The notes beneath the pieces are model-generated. The model made no database searches. It saw only the letters and a program-made list of their open reading frames with translations, and was not told where the DNA came from. From positions 1,350,236-1,414,235 of the forward strand of contig NC_083371.1 of assembly GCF_029542785.1 (NCBI RefSeq): 64,000 nt of DNA, written 5' to 3'. The stretch comes from Malassezia japonica (taxonomy: Eukaryota > Basidiomycota > Malasseziomycetes > Malasseziales > Malasseziaceae). Of this stretch, positions 40,796-51,060 are shown one piece after another (within the stretch, counting starts at the first letter, position 1; every line of letters starts with the position of its first letter). A program made the translations under genes and the position numbers.

Positions 40796-43250
40796 GATGG
40801 TGCTGACTCAGCTTCGTACCGTCACGATGGGCGACGTTGGCTGGCCGGTGAGCGGCAACCAAACCGAGCCCGAGCTGCCCGGGCTGATTGGCATGAAGCT
40901 CGAGGGCCCGTGGATGCAGCAGCAGATCCTCTTTTCTCTTTTTATCGGCGCAGTGTCGCTGCTGGTGTTTGGCGTGTGGAAACGCCACTACCCGTCCATG
41001 TACCTGGGCCAGTACACCCAGCAGGGGTCCGCGCTGCCGTACGACAAGATGCGCAACAGCATCCTGGGCTGGATCTTGCCCATCGTCCTGTACTCGGACC
41101 ACAGCGTGCTGCACATGGTCGGCCTCGACGGCGCAGTCGCGCTCCTCTTTCTCAAGATGGGCTTTGCCTACCTGGTGCTGGCGAGCCTCTGGGCGGCGTT
41201 TGTGCTGATCCCGGTAAACTACTACTCCAACGGCACCGTCGACGGCCTACGGGACGGAGAGCTCGACGGACGCAACGCGACGCTCACTGCGACGTTTAAG
41301 CACATGCCCCGCGAGCCACTCCCGTACCTGCCGTTCCCGAAGCTCTTTACGCGCGACGCACTGTACGAGAACACGCAGCTGCTGAGCACGTACGTCTACT
41401 CGCTGCTCGCGCTGTACATCCTGTGGCGCACCTATACCGTTTTTATCCGCTGCCGCCAGGGACACGCACTGACGCAGCTCAAGACCCAAACGGCCCGCAC
41501 CGTCGAAGTGCGCGAGATCCCGGCGCACCTCGCCAACGAGGAGGCGCTCATCTCGTACTTTCGCGAGCTGCGCCTCGAGGTCGAGTGCCTGAGTGTCTTG
41601 CAGGATACCAAGGCCCTGGACGTGCTCCTCCTCCGCCGCATCCAGGCCCTCCGCCGCCTCGAGCGGACGTGGTCTGCGTACGTCGGCGACCCTGCGCGTG
41701 CGCGCAACTACGACCCGGAAGCCATCCGCCAAGAGACGCTCGGGATGCGCGCGCCGCCAACGCCGCGCGATGCGCCCAAGGTCGGCGCCAAGGTCACGGT
41801 CGCAGGCAAGAAACGCCCGACGGTGCACGCCTCGTGGAACCTCTGTGCGCCGCGCGTCGACGCGATCGATGCACTCTCGTTCCAGTTTGCCGAGCTCGAT
41901 CGCGCGGTCCAGGAGAAGCGCGAGCAGGTGTTTGTACACGGACACACTGCATTTGTCACTTTTACGCACGCCTCCAGCGCCCAGATCGCGAGCCAGGTCG
42001 TGCACTATCCCCGCCCGGGCTACTGTGAGACGCAGCCGGCGGTCGAGCCGCGCGATATCATCTGGGTGAACGAGGAGCCGGGCGTGTGGGACCGCCGCTT
42101 CCGCCAGGGCATCATGGCCGTGCTCATGGCGATGCTCCTCGTCTTTACCCTGTCGCTGAGCGGTATCCTGGGCTACCTGTTCCTTCCGCGTACGATCAAG
42201 GACAACTTCCCGTGGCTGTACGAGCAGATGCAGCGGAACTTGCGCCTGAATGCGTTCGTGCGCAGCTCGCTCCCGACTCTGCTCCTGATCTCGATTAACG
42301 CGCTCGTACCGATCGCGATGCAGTACTCGACCTACTTCCAGCGCATCCGCTCGCGCTCGCGCATCGACCACAGCGTGCTGAACAAGTACTACCTCTACCT
42401 GCTCTTTTCGGTGGTGTTTGTCTTTGCTTTCTCCAACGTCCTCAGCTCGCTGCGGGAACTCGCCAAGAACCCGGCCTCGCTCCTGGACAAGCTCGCGAAC
42501 TCGCTCCCGGGCGCACGGAACGTGTCGTTGTCTTATGTCATCTTCCAGGGACTCGCCCTGCAGCCGTTCCAGCTGATCCAGCTCCCGACCGTGCTCCTCC
42601 GCCAAATCTGGCGCTTGTTTGTGGTGAACACGCCGCGCGACCGTGCGCACGCAATCCAGCCGCCGACCATGTCGGTGAGCACGCTGTACCCGCAGGCGCT
42701 GCTCATCTTTACCCTCTCGTTGATCTACAGCATCGTCGCGCCGCTCATTGTCGTGTTCGGCGCAATGTACTTTGCGGTCGCGTACGTCGTGCTCAAGTAC
42801 CAGCTGCTCAACGTATTTGACAAGCCCTACGACTCTCACGGCCACGCTTGGCCGCTGGCTGTGACGCGGTGCATCTGGGCCCTGCTCCTCTTCCAGGTGT
42901 ACCAGCTCTCACTGTTTTCCGTCAGGAAGCAGGTGCTCAACAGTCTGCTCATTGTGCCGCTCCTCGCATTCACGGGATGGTTCCTGACGCACGTCAACCA
43001 CGTGTTTGGGCCACTGACGTCGCACCTGAGCTTGTACGATATCTACTCGATCAGCGATGCGGAAGAGCACGCACACGCACAGCACGACGAGGACCAGGGC
43101 GACCGGCCGGCGACACGGCCATTCGAGCCAGCCCTCGCTTGGAACCACCCGGGACTGCTCAACGACGGCCTCAGCCAGTACGGACAGCCGGCGCTGACTA
43201 GCACACTACCTAGCCTGTGGCTCCCAGAGAACACGGATGTATTGTCATAG
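40794..43250 (+). CDS. CSC1/OSCA-type calcium-permeable channel (DUF221/RSN1 family)
   Basis: This is a single exon of up to 818 aa. The family forms osmosensitive, Ca2+-permeable cation channels in plasma or internal membranes. TM0-TM2 occupy about residues 45-230 (QQILFSLFIGAVSLLVFGVWKRHYPSMYLG, LGWILPIVLYSDHSVLHMVGLDGAVALLFLKMGF). A cytosolic loop (about 235-430) follows, with TVEVREIPAHLANEEALISYF and HTAFVTFTHASSAQIA. The conserved pore-region block (about 430-735) has EPRDIIWVNEEPG, FYTLSLSGILG-like helices, LPTLLLISINALVPIAMQY, LNKYYLYLLFSVVFVFAFSNVL and LPGARNVSLSYVIFQGLALQP. The start at 40794 or 40797 overlaps the divergent SEN54 start; a later Met (about 40827) is possible. The stop is 1 bp from that of convergent NOP6. 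Confidence 0.9.
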   Translation: MMVLTQLRTVTMGDVGWPVSGNQTEPELPGLIGMKLEGPWMQQQILFSLFIGAVSLLVFGVWKRHYPSMYLGQYTQQGSALPYDKMRNSILGWILPIVLYSDHSVLHMVGLDGAVALLFLKMGFAYLVLASLWAAFVLIPVNYYSNGTVDGLRDGELDGRNATLTATFKHMPREPLPYLPFPKLFTRDALYENTQLLSTYVYSLLALYILWRTYTVFIRCRQGHALTQLKTQTARTVEVREIPAHLANEEALISYFRELRLEVECLSVLQDTKALDVLLLRRIQALRRLERTWSAYVGDPARARNYDPEAIRQETLGMRAPPTPRDAPKVGAKVTVAGKKRPTVHASWNLCAPRVDAIDALSFQFAELDRAVQEKREQVFVHGHTAFVTFTHASSAQIASQVVHYPRPGYCETQPAVEPRDIIWVNEEPGVWDRRFRQGIMAVLMAMLLVFTLSLSGILGYLFLPRTIKDNFPWLYEQMQRNLRLNAFVRSSLPTLLLISINALVPIAMQYSTYFQRIRSRSRIDHSVLNKYYLYLLFSVVFVFAFSNVLSSLRELAKNPASLLDKLANSLPGARNVSLSYVIFQGLALQPFQLIQLPTVLLRQIWRLFVVNTPRDRAHAIQPPTMSVSTLYPQALLIFTLSLIYSIVAPLIVVFGAMYFAVAYVVLKYQLLNVFDKPYDSHGHAWPLAVTRCIWALLLFQVYQLSLFSVRKQVLNSLLIVPLLAFTGWFLTHVNHVFGPLTSHLSLYDIYSISDAEEHAHAQHDEDQGDRPATRPFEPALAWNHPGLLNDGLSQYGQPALTSTLPSLWLPENTDVLS

Positions 43251-43251
43251 A

Positions 43252-44231
43252 TTACCCAAGACGCACAGCATTGGCGCCACTCGCAAATTTGGGGCGCTTC
43301 GCCGGCGGCGCGTCGCGCGCGGCAGGCACCGAGGGGGGGGCAGACACAGGCGCAGCCTCGGCCTGCTTCTGCTTCTGCGCCTCGGCCTGCGGCTTGACGT
43401 GCTTTTCGAAATGTTTGCGCTGGGTAAGGGAGGTGGGGGGGAGGACGTACGCGTTCTTTCTCGAGCTCGGCATTCTTCGCCTTGATCTTCTCCTGGCGTT
43501 GCTCGCTCTTGCCGCCACCGCCCGCGGTGAGCTCGACATTAATCTGGCGGTTATGGAACTGCGAATGGTGAAAACGCAGTGCTTTTTGCAACGCAGTCGG
43601 CGAGCTGAACTCGGCAAACGCACAGCCTCTCGAGACGGGGGCAGAGGGGTCCCGTGCTTTGCCTTTGGCAATCGACTTGCGCTTCGAGTTCGAGAGACCT
43701 TCGAGCGCTTTGGGGTCCGCACGCTTCGTGAGCAGACGCACTTGGGGTGTCTCGCCACACGTCTCGGCAAAGTGCTTCGCAAGCATTTCGGCCGTCACGT
43801 CAAAGGACATGTTGCCTGCGTTAGAGTGGGGGCGTACCAACAAACACGATATATTTCTGGCCGGGCTTTGTCTCGGCAGGGGCAGGAGCAGGGGCAGCAA
43901 CTTCTTTCGCGACGCCGTCATCGTCAAAGACGGTGCGCGTCGCACCCTCGCTCGAGGGGGGAGTCTTGCGCTTCTTGCTCTTTTTGGGCTTTGGCGCGTC
44001 GGTCGAGGCAGCGGCTTCGTCGGCATGCGCCGCAGGCTCGGTAGACTGCGTAGGCTCTGTAGCCGGCTCTGCAGCAGGCTCCGCAGCAGGCTCGGCTGCC
44101 GCCTCGGCCGCAGGCGTAGGAACTGTCCCGGTAGACTCGTTCGTATCCTCGCTCTTGTCCTCCTTCACATCGGCATGCTTCTTTGCACGAAACTTGGCCG
44201 CTTTCTGCTCACGCTTTGTCGTACCCGCCAT
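43252..44231 (-). CDS. NOP6: Nop6-like RRM protein, small-subunit ribosome biogenesis
   Basis: Exons 43838-44231, 43451-43815 and 43252-43419 give 308 aa; introns are 22 nt and 31 nt. The N-terminus (1-125) is Lys-rich (MAGTTKREQKAAKFRAKKH) and then a degenerate AAEPAAEP repeat. The join restores the RRM core KYIVFVG-NMSFDVTAEMLAKHF. The domain continues VRLLTKRADP, KGKARDPSAPVSRGCAFAEF and LQKALRFHHSQFHNRQINVELTAGGGGKSE, the last block being the Nop6 hallmark. The C-terminus is basic and Ala/Pro-rich. Nop6 acts early in 90S pre-ribosomes. The promoter carries the same 14-bp RRPE-like box as ENP1 and a TGTGGAGG element. Confidence 0.88.
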
Positions 44232-44241
44232 GGCGTCGCGT

Positions 44242-44263
44242 GGACAAAAATTTCGTGTGGAGG
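44242..44263 (-). promoter_or_regulatory. NOP6 promoter: RRPE-like 14-mer plus TGTGGAGG element
   Basis: The minus strand carries CGAAATTTTTGTCC (44242-44255), identical to the ENP1 box, 10 bp before the ATG. TGTGGAGG lies directly behind it on the plus strand (44256-44263). Confidence 0.55.
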
Positions 44264-44400
44264 AAAATGGGCCGAATTGGCCAAGAGCGGTTCATTTCAT
44301 AAGCAACGCGGTGCGCGTCCCCCCGATCGACAGGCGAACCAACACGAAGCGGTCGGGTCCCCCATTGCCCATAGCATCCTAGCCTACTTGGTATATTTTA

Positions 44401-44917
44401 TCACCATACGCGCGACTTTTCGACGAGCGCAAGGACCGTATCTAGGCGATTCTTTTCCTTAGCCAGGTCCTCGTTATCTGTCGCTGGGCTCAGCGCGAGG
44501 CCGACGACCACCGGCTTCATCGGCCCCATCATCGTGTCGGCCGTGTACAAGTCCGCGCAGATCTTGGCCGCGATCTGAGTGGCATAGAGTGCGTACAGGT
44601 CGCCCATCTCGTTCGGCGGCGTGCCAAACAGCGGCACGAGCGAGACGGTCGGCACGCGAATCGTGTCCTGCCGCCCCTTGTTATTGAGAAACTCGGCAGT
44701 CTGCTCGCCCGGGTTCACCTGCGCTTGGACCTGCGTGAGTGCGTGCACGTACGAGGTACCCCACCTTGCCGACCTGTGTGACAAGCACGAGCGTGCGGTC
44801 GTCGTACTCCTGGCACAGCACCGTTACCTCCTGATCGTCTACCTTGTCCGTATTCTGTGCCGTACGCACGATATTTTGAGGAAGCTGCTCGGCGAGCACG
44901 CCCTGAGGAGAAAGCAT
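44401..44917 (-). CDS. PSMG3: Proteasome assembly chaperone 3 (PSMG3/PAC3-like)
   Basis: Exons 44753-44917 and 44401-44730 (22-nt intron at 44731-44752) give 164 aa. PAC3 with PAC4 helps build the proteasome alpha ring. The start is the ATG at 44917 (MLSPQGVLAEQLPQN). Family features are EVTVLCQEYDDRTLVLVTQVGKVGYL, aligning with the LVLVTQFGKMGT stretch of PAC3; a middle strand RVPTVSLVPLFGTPP; a helix LYALYATQIAAKICA; a strand KPVVVGLALSP; and the C-terminal helix ending in Val-Trp as in animal PSMG3. Confidence 0.82.
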
Positions 44918-44999
44918 CGTGGCGAGAAGCGAGTGACGACGCTGCACAAAGTCAATCTAATTATATACGTCCAAACCGCACCAAGATAGGTGAAAGTAT

Positions 45000-45106
45000 G
45001 GTAGGATGGCCGAGTGGTCTAAGGCGCTTGATTCAAGTATTGTTGAATATTTCGACGGACTCCCGTTGCACCCAAGTTATCCTGGGTTCGAATCCCAGTT
45101 CTACCA
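45000..45106 (+). tRNA. tRNA-Leu (anticodon CAA), probably intron-containing
   Basis: The acceptor GGTAGGA (45000-45006) pairs with TTCTACC (45099-45105); discriminator A is 45106. The D-arm is GCC-loop-GGC and the T-arm CTGGG-TTCGAAT-CCCAG. The anticodon stem begins CTTGA, with loop TTCAAG giving anticodon CAA at 45034-45036. The 107-nt span exceeds a mature tRNA-Leu (about 84 nt), so an intron after position 37 (45038 onward) is likely. An ATTCAA...TTGAAT hairpin pairs the anticodon with the intron, as in other eukaryotic pre-tRNA-Leu(CAA). The 3' intron border and the variable arm cannot be placed confidently by eye. Confidence 0.85.
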
Positions 45107-45108
45107 CA

Positions 45109-45116
45109 TTTTTTTT
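45109..45116 (+). terminator. RNA polymerase III terminator of the tRNA gene
   Basis: A run of eight T lies 2 bp after the discriminator base; a second T-run follows at about 45122-45128. Confidence 0.75.
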
Positions 45117-45279
45117 GTTTCTTTTTTTGTGATTTTCTCCGGTATTCCCTCGACTGACCCTAATTTGGGTCACACAATGTGGCCGCACCCAATGGACCCA
45201 CCATGGGCCGAAATTGCACGTGTCGGGTCCGTGCCACTTGCCAGGTACCACGCACTTAACTTGACTCTATACGACGAAC

Positions 45280-46514
45280 ATGTCCGACAGTCGCCATATT
45301 GTGATTGTGGGTGGTGGTATTATCGGCACGAGCATTGCGTACTACTTGAGCCGTACCAAGGATGCCCCTGCCATTACGTTGCTCGAGTCGAGCAAGGGTG
45401 TGGCACCTGGCGCTTCGGGCAAGGCCGGCGGCTTTCTTGCGCTGGACTGGCATGGCATGGCGACATCGAGTCTCGCTGCATTGAGCTACAAACTTCATCG
45501 CGACCTTGCGAAGGAAAATAACGGTGCGGAGCGCTGGGGCTACCGCGAAGTCGAGGTACGTTTTATTTTTTTTTGGACATCCTCTTACACAGACGCACCA
45601 ACTCTCGCTCGACACCTCGCGCAAGCCGCGCTCGCGCCCCAAGATCAACTGGCTGAACCCCAATGTGTACATCTCGACGAGCCCGATTGGTGGCGGTGGA
45701 TCGACCGCCCAGGTTACCCCGGGCGATCTGACGCGTTTCCTTGCGGACCAGGCCCAGGAGGCCGGTGTGCAGCTGCGTCTTGCGACCAAGGCCGTGGGCC
45801 TTCAAATGGACGCCGGCAAGGTGACTGGCGTCAAGGTCGAAGCTGACGGAAAAGAGGAGACGATCCCTGCGACGGATGTCGTGATTGCGACTGGGTACGT
45901 TACATTGTGTCTCTTTACTCACACAGCCCCTGGACCGGCAAGCTGCTGCACAAGTGGTTCACGCCCGACACCCTCCCCTCGTTCCTGCGCGCCGCGGCGC
46001 AGATCGATGGCAGCCGTGCGCACAGCATCGTTATTCAGGCTGCCAAGAACCACCAGCTGTCTGCTGACTGCTTCTTTTCCGAGATGCGCTACGGCAACTC
46101 GGCCGGCGCGCCGGAGCTGTACATCCGCCCCAAGGGTGTGGCGTACATCTCGGGCGGCACCGACGACGTTCCGATCCCGGAACTTGCCGACGACGTCCAG
46201 TTTGACAAGAAGTACACCGACGAGTTGCAGCGCCAGGCGGCCGTGGTCTCGCCAGAGTACCTGGACGTGAAGAGCGATGCGACGCTCAAGCGCGAGCAGG
46301 CGGTACGTTTTCATGACTAATGTAGTGCTATCTCCCGCTCTCTCCGCGCACCGCAGCTCCGATCATCGGTGGCAACGCCGAGTCTGGCATCTACCTTGCC
46401 GCCGGCCACGCCGTGTGGGGCATCAACAACAGTCTCGGCACCGGCAAGGTCATGGCCGAGTTGCTGCTCGACGGCAAGGCGACCAGTGCCGACATCCGCC
46501 ATCTCCAGCCGTAG
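45280..46514 (+). CDS. TDA3: FAD-dependent oxidoreductase of the DAO fold (Tda3-like)
   Basis: Four exons (45280-45555, 45593-45894, 45927-46302, 46326-46514) give 380 aa; introns are 37, 32 and 23 nt. The N-terminal dinucleotide fold HIVIVGGGIIGTSIAYYLS binds FAD, followed by LLESSKGVAPGASGKAGGFLA. The joins give REVE-THQLSLDTSRK, IATG-PWTGKLLHKWF and KREQA-CYLPLSPRTAAPIIGG. The C-terminus reads GIYLAAGHAVWGINNSLGTGKVMAELLLDGKATSADI, typical of DAO-family oxidoreductases. The set matches yeast Tda3, which is linked to endosome and late-Golgi recycling; its substrate is unknown. It converges with leucyl aminopeptidase across 25 bp. Confidence 0.9.
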
Positions 46515-46539
46515 CGTAGGACGAGAAATACGTATACCT

Positions 46540-48162
46540 TTACGCGTACGACAGACGACGAGCAAACTCGACCAGCGCGCGCACCGGGCGGCCGGTGAGG
46601 CCCTTGCCTTGGTAGTCGTTGATCGTGTTGCTCGCGGCTTCCATCGATCCGGCAATGTCAATGTGCGCGTAGCGCACCTTGGCCGCCTCGCCCTTGGCGC
46701 GGTCCTCGAGGCCGGTGACGAACTGCTTCAAAAAGATTGCCGCGGTGCACGAGCCAGCGGGACGGCCGCCGGTGTTGACCAGGTCCGCGTTCGTCTTGGA
46801 AATCTGGGGCAGAAAGCTGTCCGCGAGCGGCATGCGCCAGCACAGGTCGTGCTCGGCCTCGCTCGCGGTCTTGAGCTCCTGCCAGAGCTCCTCCGACTCG
46901 GTAAAGACACCCGAGTAGACGTCGCCGAGCGCAATCACGCACGCGCCGGTCAGCGTCGCAATGTCGACAAGCGTGTGCGGCTTGTACACATCGCTCGCGT
47001 AGGAGATCGCATCCGCCAGCACAAGACGGCCCTCGGCGTCGGTGTTGTCCACTTGCACCGTGAGGCCGTTGCGCGCCTCAAAGATGTCACCGGGCTTGGT
47101 CGCCTTGCCGCTCGGCATGTTCTCCGTGAGCGGCGTAAAGGTCGACACGTTGATCGGCAGGCCGAGCTGCGCGATGGCGAGCGTCGACGCGACGGCCGCC
47201 GCCGCACCGCCCATGTCCGCACGCATCAGGTCCATACCCGCACCCGGCTTGATGCTGATACCGCCCGTGTCAAAGGTAATGCCCTTGCCAACAAACGCCA
47301 GCGGCGCAGCGTCCTTGTCAGGCGCACCGTGGTAGTGCACCTCGACAAACTTGAGCGGCTGCTCGGAGCCCTGGGCGACCGACAAGAAGAGGTTCATCTT
47401 TTGGTCCCGCACCCAGTCCGCGTCGCGCACGATCACCTCGGTGTTGGGCACGTTCTTGAACGCGGCCACAATGCGCTCGGCAAAGATGGTCGGCGTCAAG
47501 AGGCTGGGTCAGTCAAAGCAAAGCACGTACTTGGCTGCCGTCTCTTGCAGCTCGCGCGACCAGTTCTGCGCGCGGCCGTACACCTCACCGGTCCACCAGG
47601 AGAGGGGCGTCGCGGTGTCCTTCAGCACGTCGCTGTCGTCGCGCAGCTGCTTCTTCTCCGCATCGGTCGTGGCGCCTTGCAGGGGAATGGGCGTGATGTG
47701 CCGACCGCCTTGCAGGTGGCCGGGCTTACCCCACGCGGGCGCCGTGCCGCGCGTCTTGAAGTGGTTCACGCTCCAGAGGCCGAGCAGCGAGCCGACCGCC
47801 GCCGCGTGGGGGCTCGCGAACGAGTCGACCGCCACGCTCGGCTCGCCGTCCACACCGAGGTCGCGCAGCGCGCGCGCACCCTTGGCCGCATCCAGGCGCG
47901 TGCGCTCCAGGCGCTCGTTCCGCAGAAAAGCGTCGGCGGATGGCATCGCGTCCGGCGCGGTGGTCGGCGCCTGCTTCTGCTCGCCGAGGGCCACGGCCGC
48001 AATCGGCACCGAGTCGTTGGGGTAGAGCACACGCATCTCGCCGGGCTTGGAGGCTGACGCACGGCTCGCCTTCCACTGCGCAGCAATCTGCGTACCAAGC
48101 TCACCAGAGAGCGCAGTCGCGCCGGCAGCATCTACAGCAACCACCTTTCCAATCAGCGACAT
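46540..48162 (-). CDS. Leucyl (cytosol) aminopeptidase, M17 family
   Basis: Exons 47531-48162 and 46540-47503 (27-nt intron at 47504-47530, CTGAC branch site) give 531 aa. M17 enzymes are hexameric two-metal aminopeptidases. The N-terminal domain starts MSLIGKVVAVDAAGATALS. The join reads AAKYVLCFD-free: ETAA-N-LLTPTIFAERIVAAF. The catalytic domain has VGKGITFDTGGISIKPGAGM with metal-binding Lys and Asp, MRADMGGAAA, the family signature NTDAEGRLVLADA and a C-terminal HIDIAGSM block. The ATG lies 20 bp from the XPF stop, with TGTGGAGG at 48174-48181 squeezed between them. Confidence 0.95.
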
Positions 48163-48173
48163 GGCAGATAAAG

Positions 48174-48181
48174 TGTGGAGG
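48174..48181 (+). promoter_or_regulatory. TGTGGAGG element upstream of leucyl aminopeptidase
   Basis: This is an exact 8-mer, 12 bp before the aminopeptidase ATG and 2 bp from the end of the XPF coding region. Confidence 0.45.
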
Positions 48182-48182
48182 T

Positions 48183-50858
48183 CTACGTGGCAGCGGCGTG
48201 GAGAAAGGCGTGGAGCTTCTTTCCCGGCTCGCTTCCGATAAGCTCCTGGATGGCAGCGAGGGGCATCGCGCACAGCGCCTGGATGCTCTCGACATGATTC
48301 GTGAGGTAAACATAGTTCTTGGCCGTGACGCCGGGCATGGCACGTAGCATATCGACCGGTGTCAAATGGAACGTGTGCTCGCCAACCACATCGTCGTCCA
48401 TGCCGATGGCCGCGGCCGCCCCCGCGTCGGGCTCGTCGTGGTTCTGCTTGAGGTCCGAAAAGATTTCCGCGGTTGCGTACGGCGACGAGGACCAAATGAG
48501 GCGCAGGCGGGGGAAGGACAGCGTAAGGAGCACGAGCTTAGACTGCACGTCGAGCTCCGTGGCCGAGGTGCGTGCGGTGATCGTCTTGGCATGCTTCGCC
48601 TCGCCGAGCGCCTCGAGCGTAAAGGCACGGTCCTGGTCAAACTCGATGAGCAGGATGGGGTGCTGGTAGTGGATCGACATCGCCTCGCATTGGGTATACA
48701 GGCGGCCCGAGTTGAGACTCTGGACCAAGTCGGTGAGGCTCTTGCGCTCGACGCACATGTCCGAGGCAATCACATAGTCGCCGACTTGCAGCGTGCAGGG
48801 AATCACGCGCATCCCGGCCGCGTGCAGCAGCGAGGGCAGACTCGAGCGAAACTCGCGCATGTCCACCACCACCGACGGGGGCTGCAGCGTCTGCGAGCCG
48901 CCCGCGACACGTGAACTCAGGTTGCGCAGCATGCGCTGGTCTGCGTCTTCCTCCGGCTTGCCATCGACCGTGAGGGGTATGGCCATCGTCGCTTTCTGCC
49001 GGATAAGACGCTCAAAGGCGTCTTTTTCGCGCCGGAGCTGCGCGAGGTACATTTGCTCCTCGACCGAGTCAGTATAGAGCATAAAGTAGACTTGCACCTC
49101 CGCACGATGGATCGTGCGGTACACCTCGACCTGGCGCACAAACGAGGGGCTAGGATCGTACATGATCACGTATCGCGGACGCAGCTCCTGCAGTAGACTG
49201 TCGTCTTCCTCGCCTCGATAGGTGTGGATCACCACAATGTTGCCGAGATCCACCAGGCCGAAGTAGTCCTCGAGCGTCTCTTCTGGCTCATCACTCTTGA
49301 GCTCCCACGGCTGCGCACGGGGGGCATCAGGAGGGAGCTCGGGCAGGTTTTGCGGCGCTGCATCGCCGTGGGTGTGCACCGGCATCGCCATCCCGCCGCG
49401 GATTCGCCGCCGCTTTAGCGCAGAGGAGCGCGCAGATTTGCGCTGCAGCGCCTCGCTCAGCGCCTCGTCCGCACCGGGCGTCTCTTTTGTCCGCTGAAAG
49501 GCTTGCACACTCTGCTTCCACTGCAAGTACTCAGCAAAGGTCGCGGCCATCACCGGACGCCCAGGGTGCTCTTCGTCCTCGTCGGCACTCGAAAGGAAGG
49601 AACGCAGCTGCGCAGACGTACGCTCCGCATCTGTCATAATCAAGATGGGCGAGGGGCGCAAGTGCACCTCTTGCTCAACCTCGTCCAATACATCGAGGAG
49701 CAGCTTCCACTTGGGCGGCTCTTCAAGCGTGAGCTCCGTCGTTCCTTCGCTCGTCTCGTGCCACACACGGCGCTGCGCTTCGCGGAACACAATATTCGAG
49801 GCATCGCTCAGAAGCCACGCCGACTGCCGCTGCCGCCCGGGCTCGCCGGCATTCGTGGCAAGGATCGTCTCGAGATAGGTGTGGAACGACACGGCATCGT
49901 ACGAAATCAGGTAGTGCAATACCGTACGAAGCGTTCCAAGGTCTGCAACCAGCTGCTTGGTCGAGGGCGCAAGGCGGTGCCACACGGGGTCGAGCTGGCG
50001 GCGGACCGTGACATCAAACGCCCGGTGCATCACACTCTCCACGCTAAACTCGTCCACTTCTTCGGCCAGCTTGCTGCGCCGCACTTCGGCGAGCGTCGCC
50101 TCAAGGCACTCGACAATCGCCGACTGAATTGCACGCATCGAGGGCGTCGGCGGCTGGTGCAGCTCAATCACATCTGCGCGGTGCTGGCCAAGGTCGCGGT
50201 CGATCGACTGGTGGAACCGCGGCCAGATGTCGACAGTGCGCAGGCGAAGCTGCCCCATAACCGTCTGCAGTGTCGTATTTCCAGATGCGAGATGCTCGGC
50301 ATGGCTAGAGAATGCTTTGAGGAAGCCATCCTGACGTGAGACGCGCCACCTACCTGGTTTTCCTGCCGGTAAATGCGGAGAATAAAGGCCTCAATCGAGG
50401 TGGGCGAGACGCTGCATTAGAAAACAAAGTACACACCGCTCAGCGTGTAGCACCACCATCCCGGTAATGAGCGACGTGGGGATGCGCTTGGCAAGCATGT
50501 CGACAATGAGAATGCGCGACGTGACACTCAAAATCCCACCAGCCATGTAGGCATCGGCACGCTGCTTTGCAGCCGTTTCGTGGTGTAAATTTTGTACAAT
50601 ATCATGCGGAAGGCCAAGAGTGCCAAGATCATGGTTCAGGCCGGCCAAGTCGCGCGGCGAGGCATTGATGAGCAGGACCAAGTTCTGTGGGCTATAGTAC
50701 ACGCGCAGCAACGTAGCGACAATGCGCCGCAGGCCTAGTCCGGGGGCCAGCACAACAAGTCTATCGCGCACCTCTGGGTCATCACTATCCGGTACGAGAC
50801 TCGAGACAATCGCTCGGTGATACGGGAGCAGCCATTGGCGCGACGCTGGCAGCGTCAT
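48183..50858 (-). CDS. RAD1: XPF/Rad1 structure-specific endonuclease (nucleotide excision repair)
   Basis: Exons 50437-50858, 50354-50411 and 48183-50330 (introns 25 and 23 nt) give 875 aa. XPF pairs with ERCC1/Rad10 to cut 5' of DNA lesions and in crosslink repair. The helicase-like N-terminal half has RIVATLLRVYY, ADAYMAGGILSVTSRILIVDMLAKRIP and SLITGMVVLHAERVSPTSIEAFILRIYRQENQ-DGFLKAFS, rebuilt over both introns. The nuclease domain (about 630-760) has SVVVDMREFRSSLP, VGDYVIASDMCVERKSLTDLVQSLNSGRLYTQ with the ERKxxxD core, and HPILLIEFDQDRAF. The tail is a tandem HhH (MLRAMPGVTAKNYVYL, IQELIGSEPGKKLHAFL). Confidence 0.96.
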
Positions 50859-51060
50859 GCTCTCCACACGCTCCACACGGTGCACGGACAAGATTTATCC
50901 ACGTGGTTGGGCGCGAAAAGGCGCAGGACTTCCGCGTCCGGACAACGCCCCACGTGATCCAGGGGCTGCTGCGCAGCATACGAATGGAGGTACCCAAAAA
51001 ATCAGGGGCGTAGGGTGCAGCTGCGCCACGGGTGCTTGCACTCCTCTCATTCACACCACA

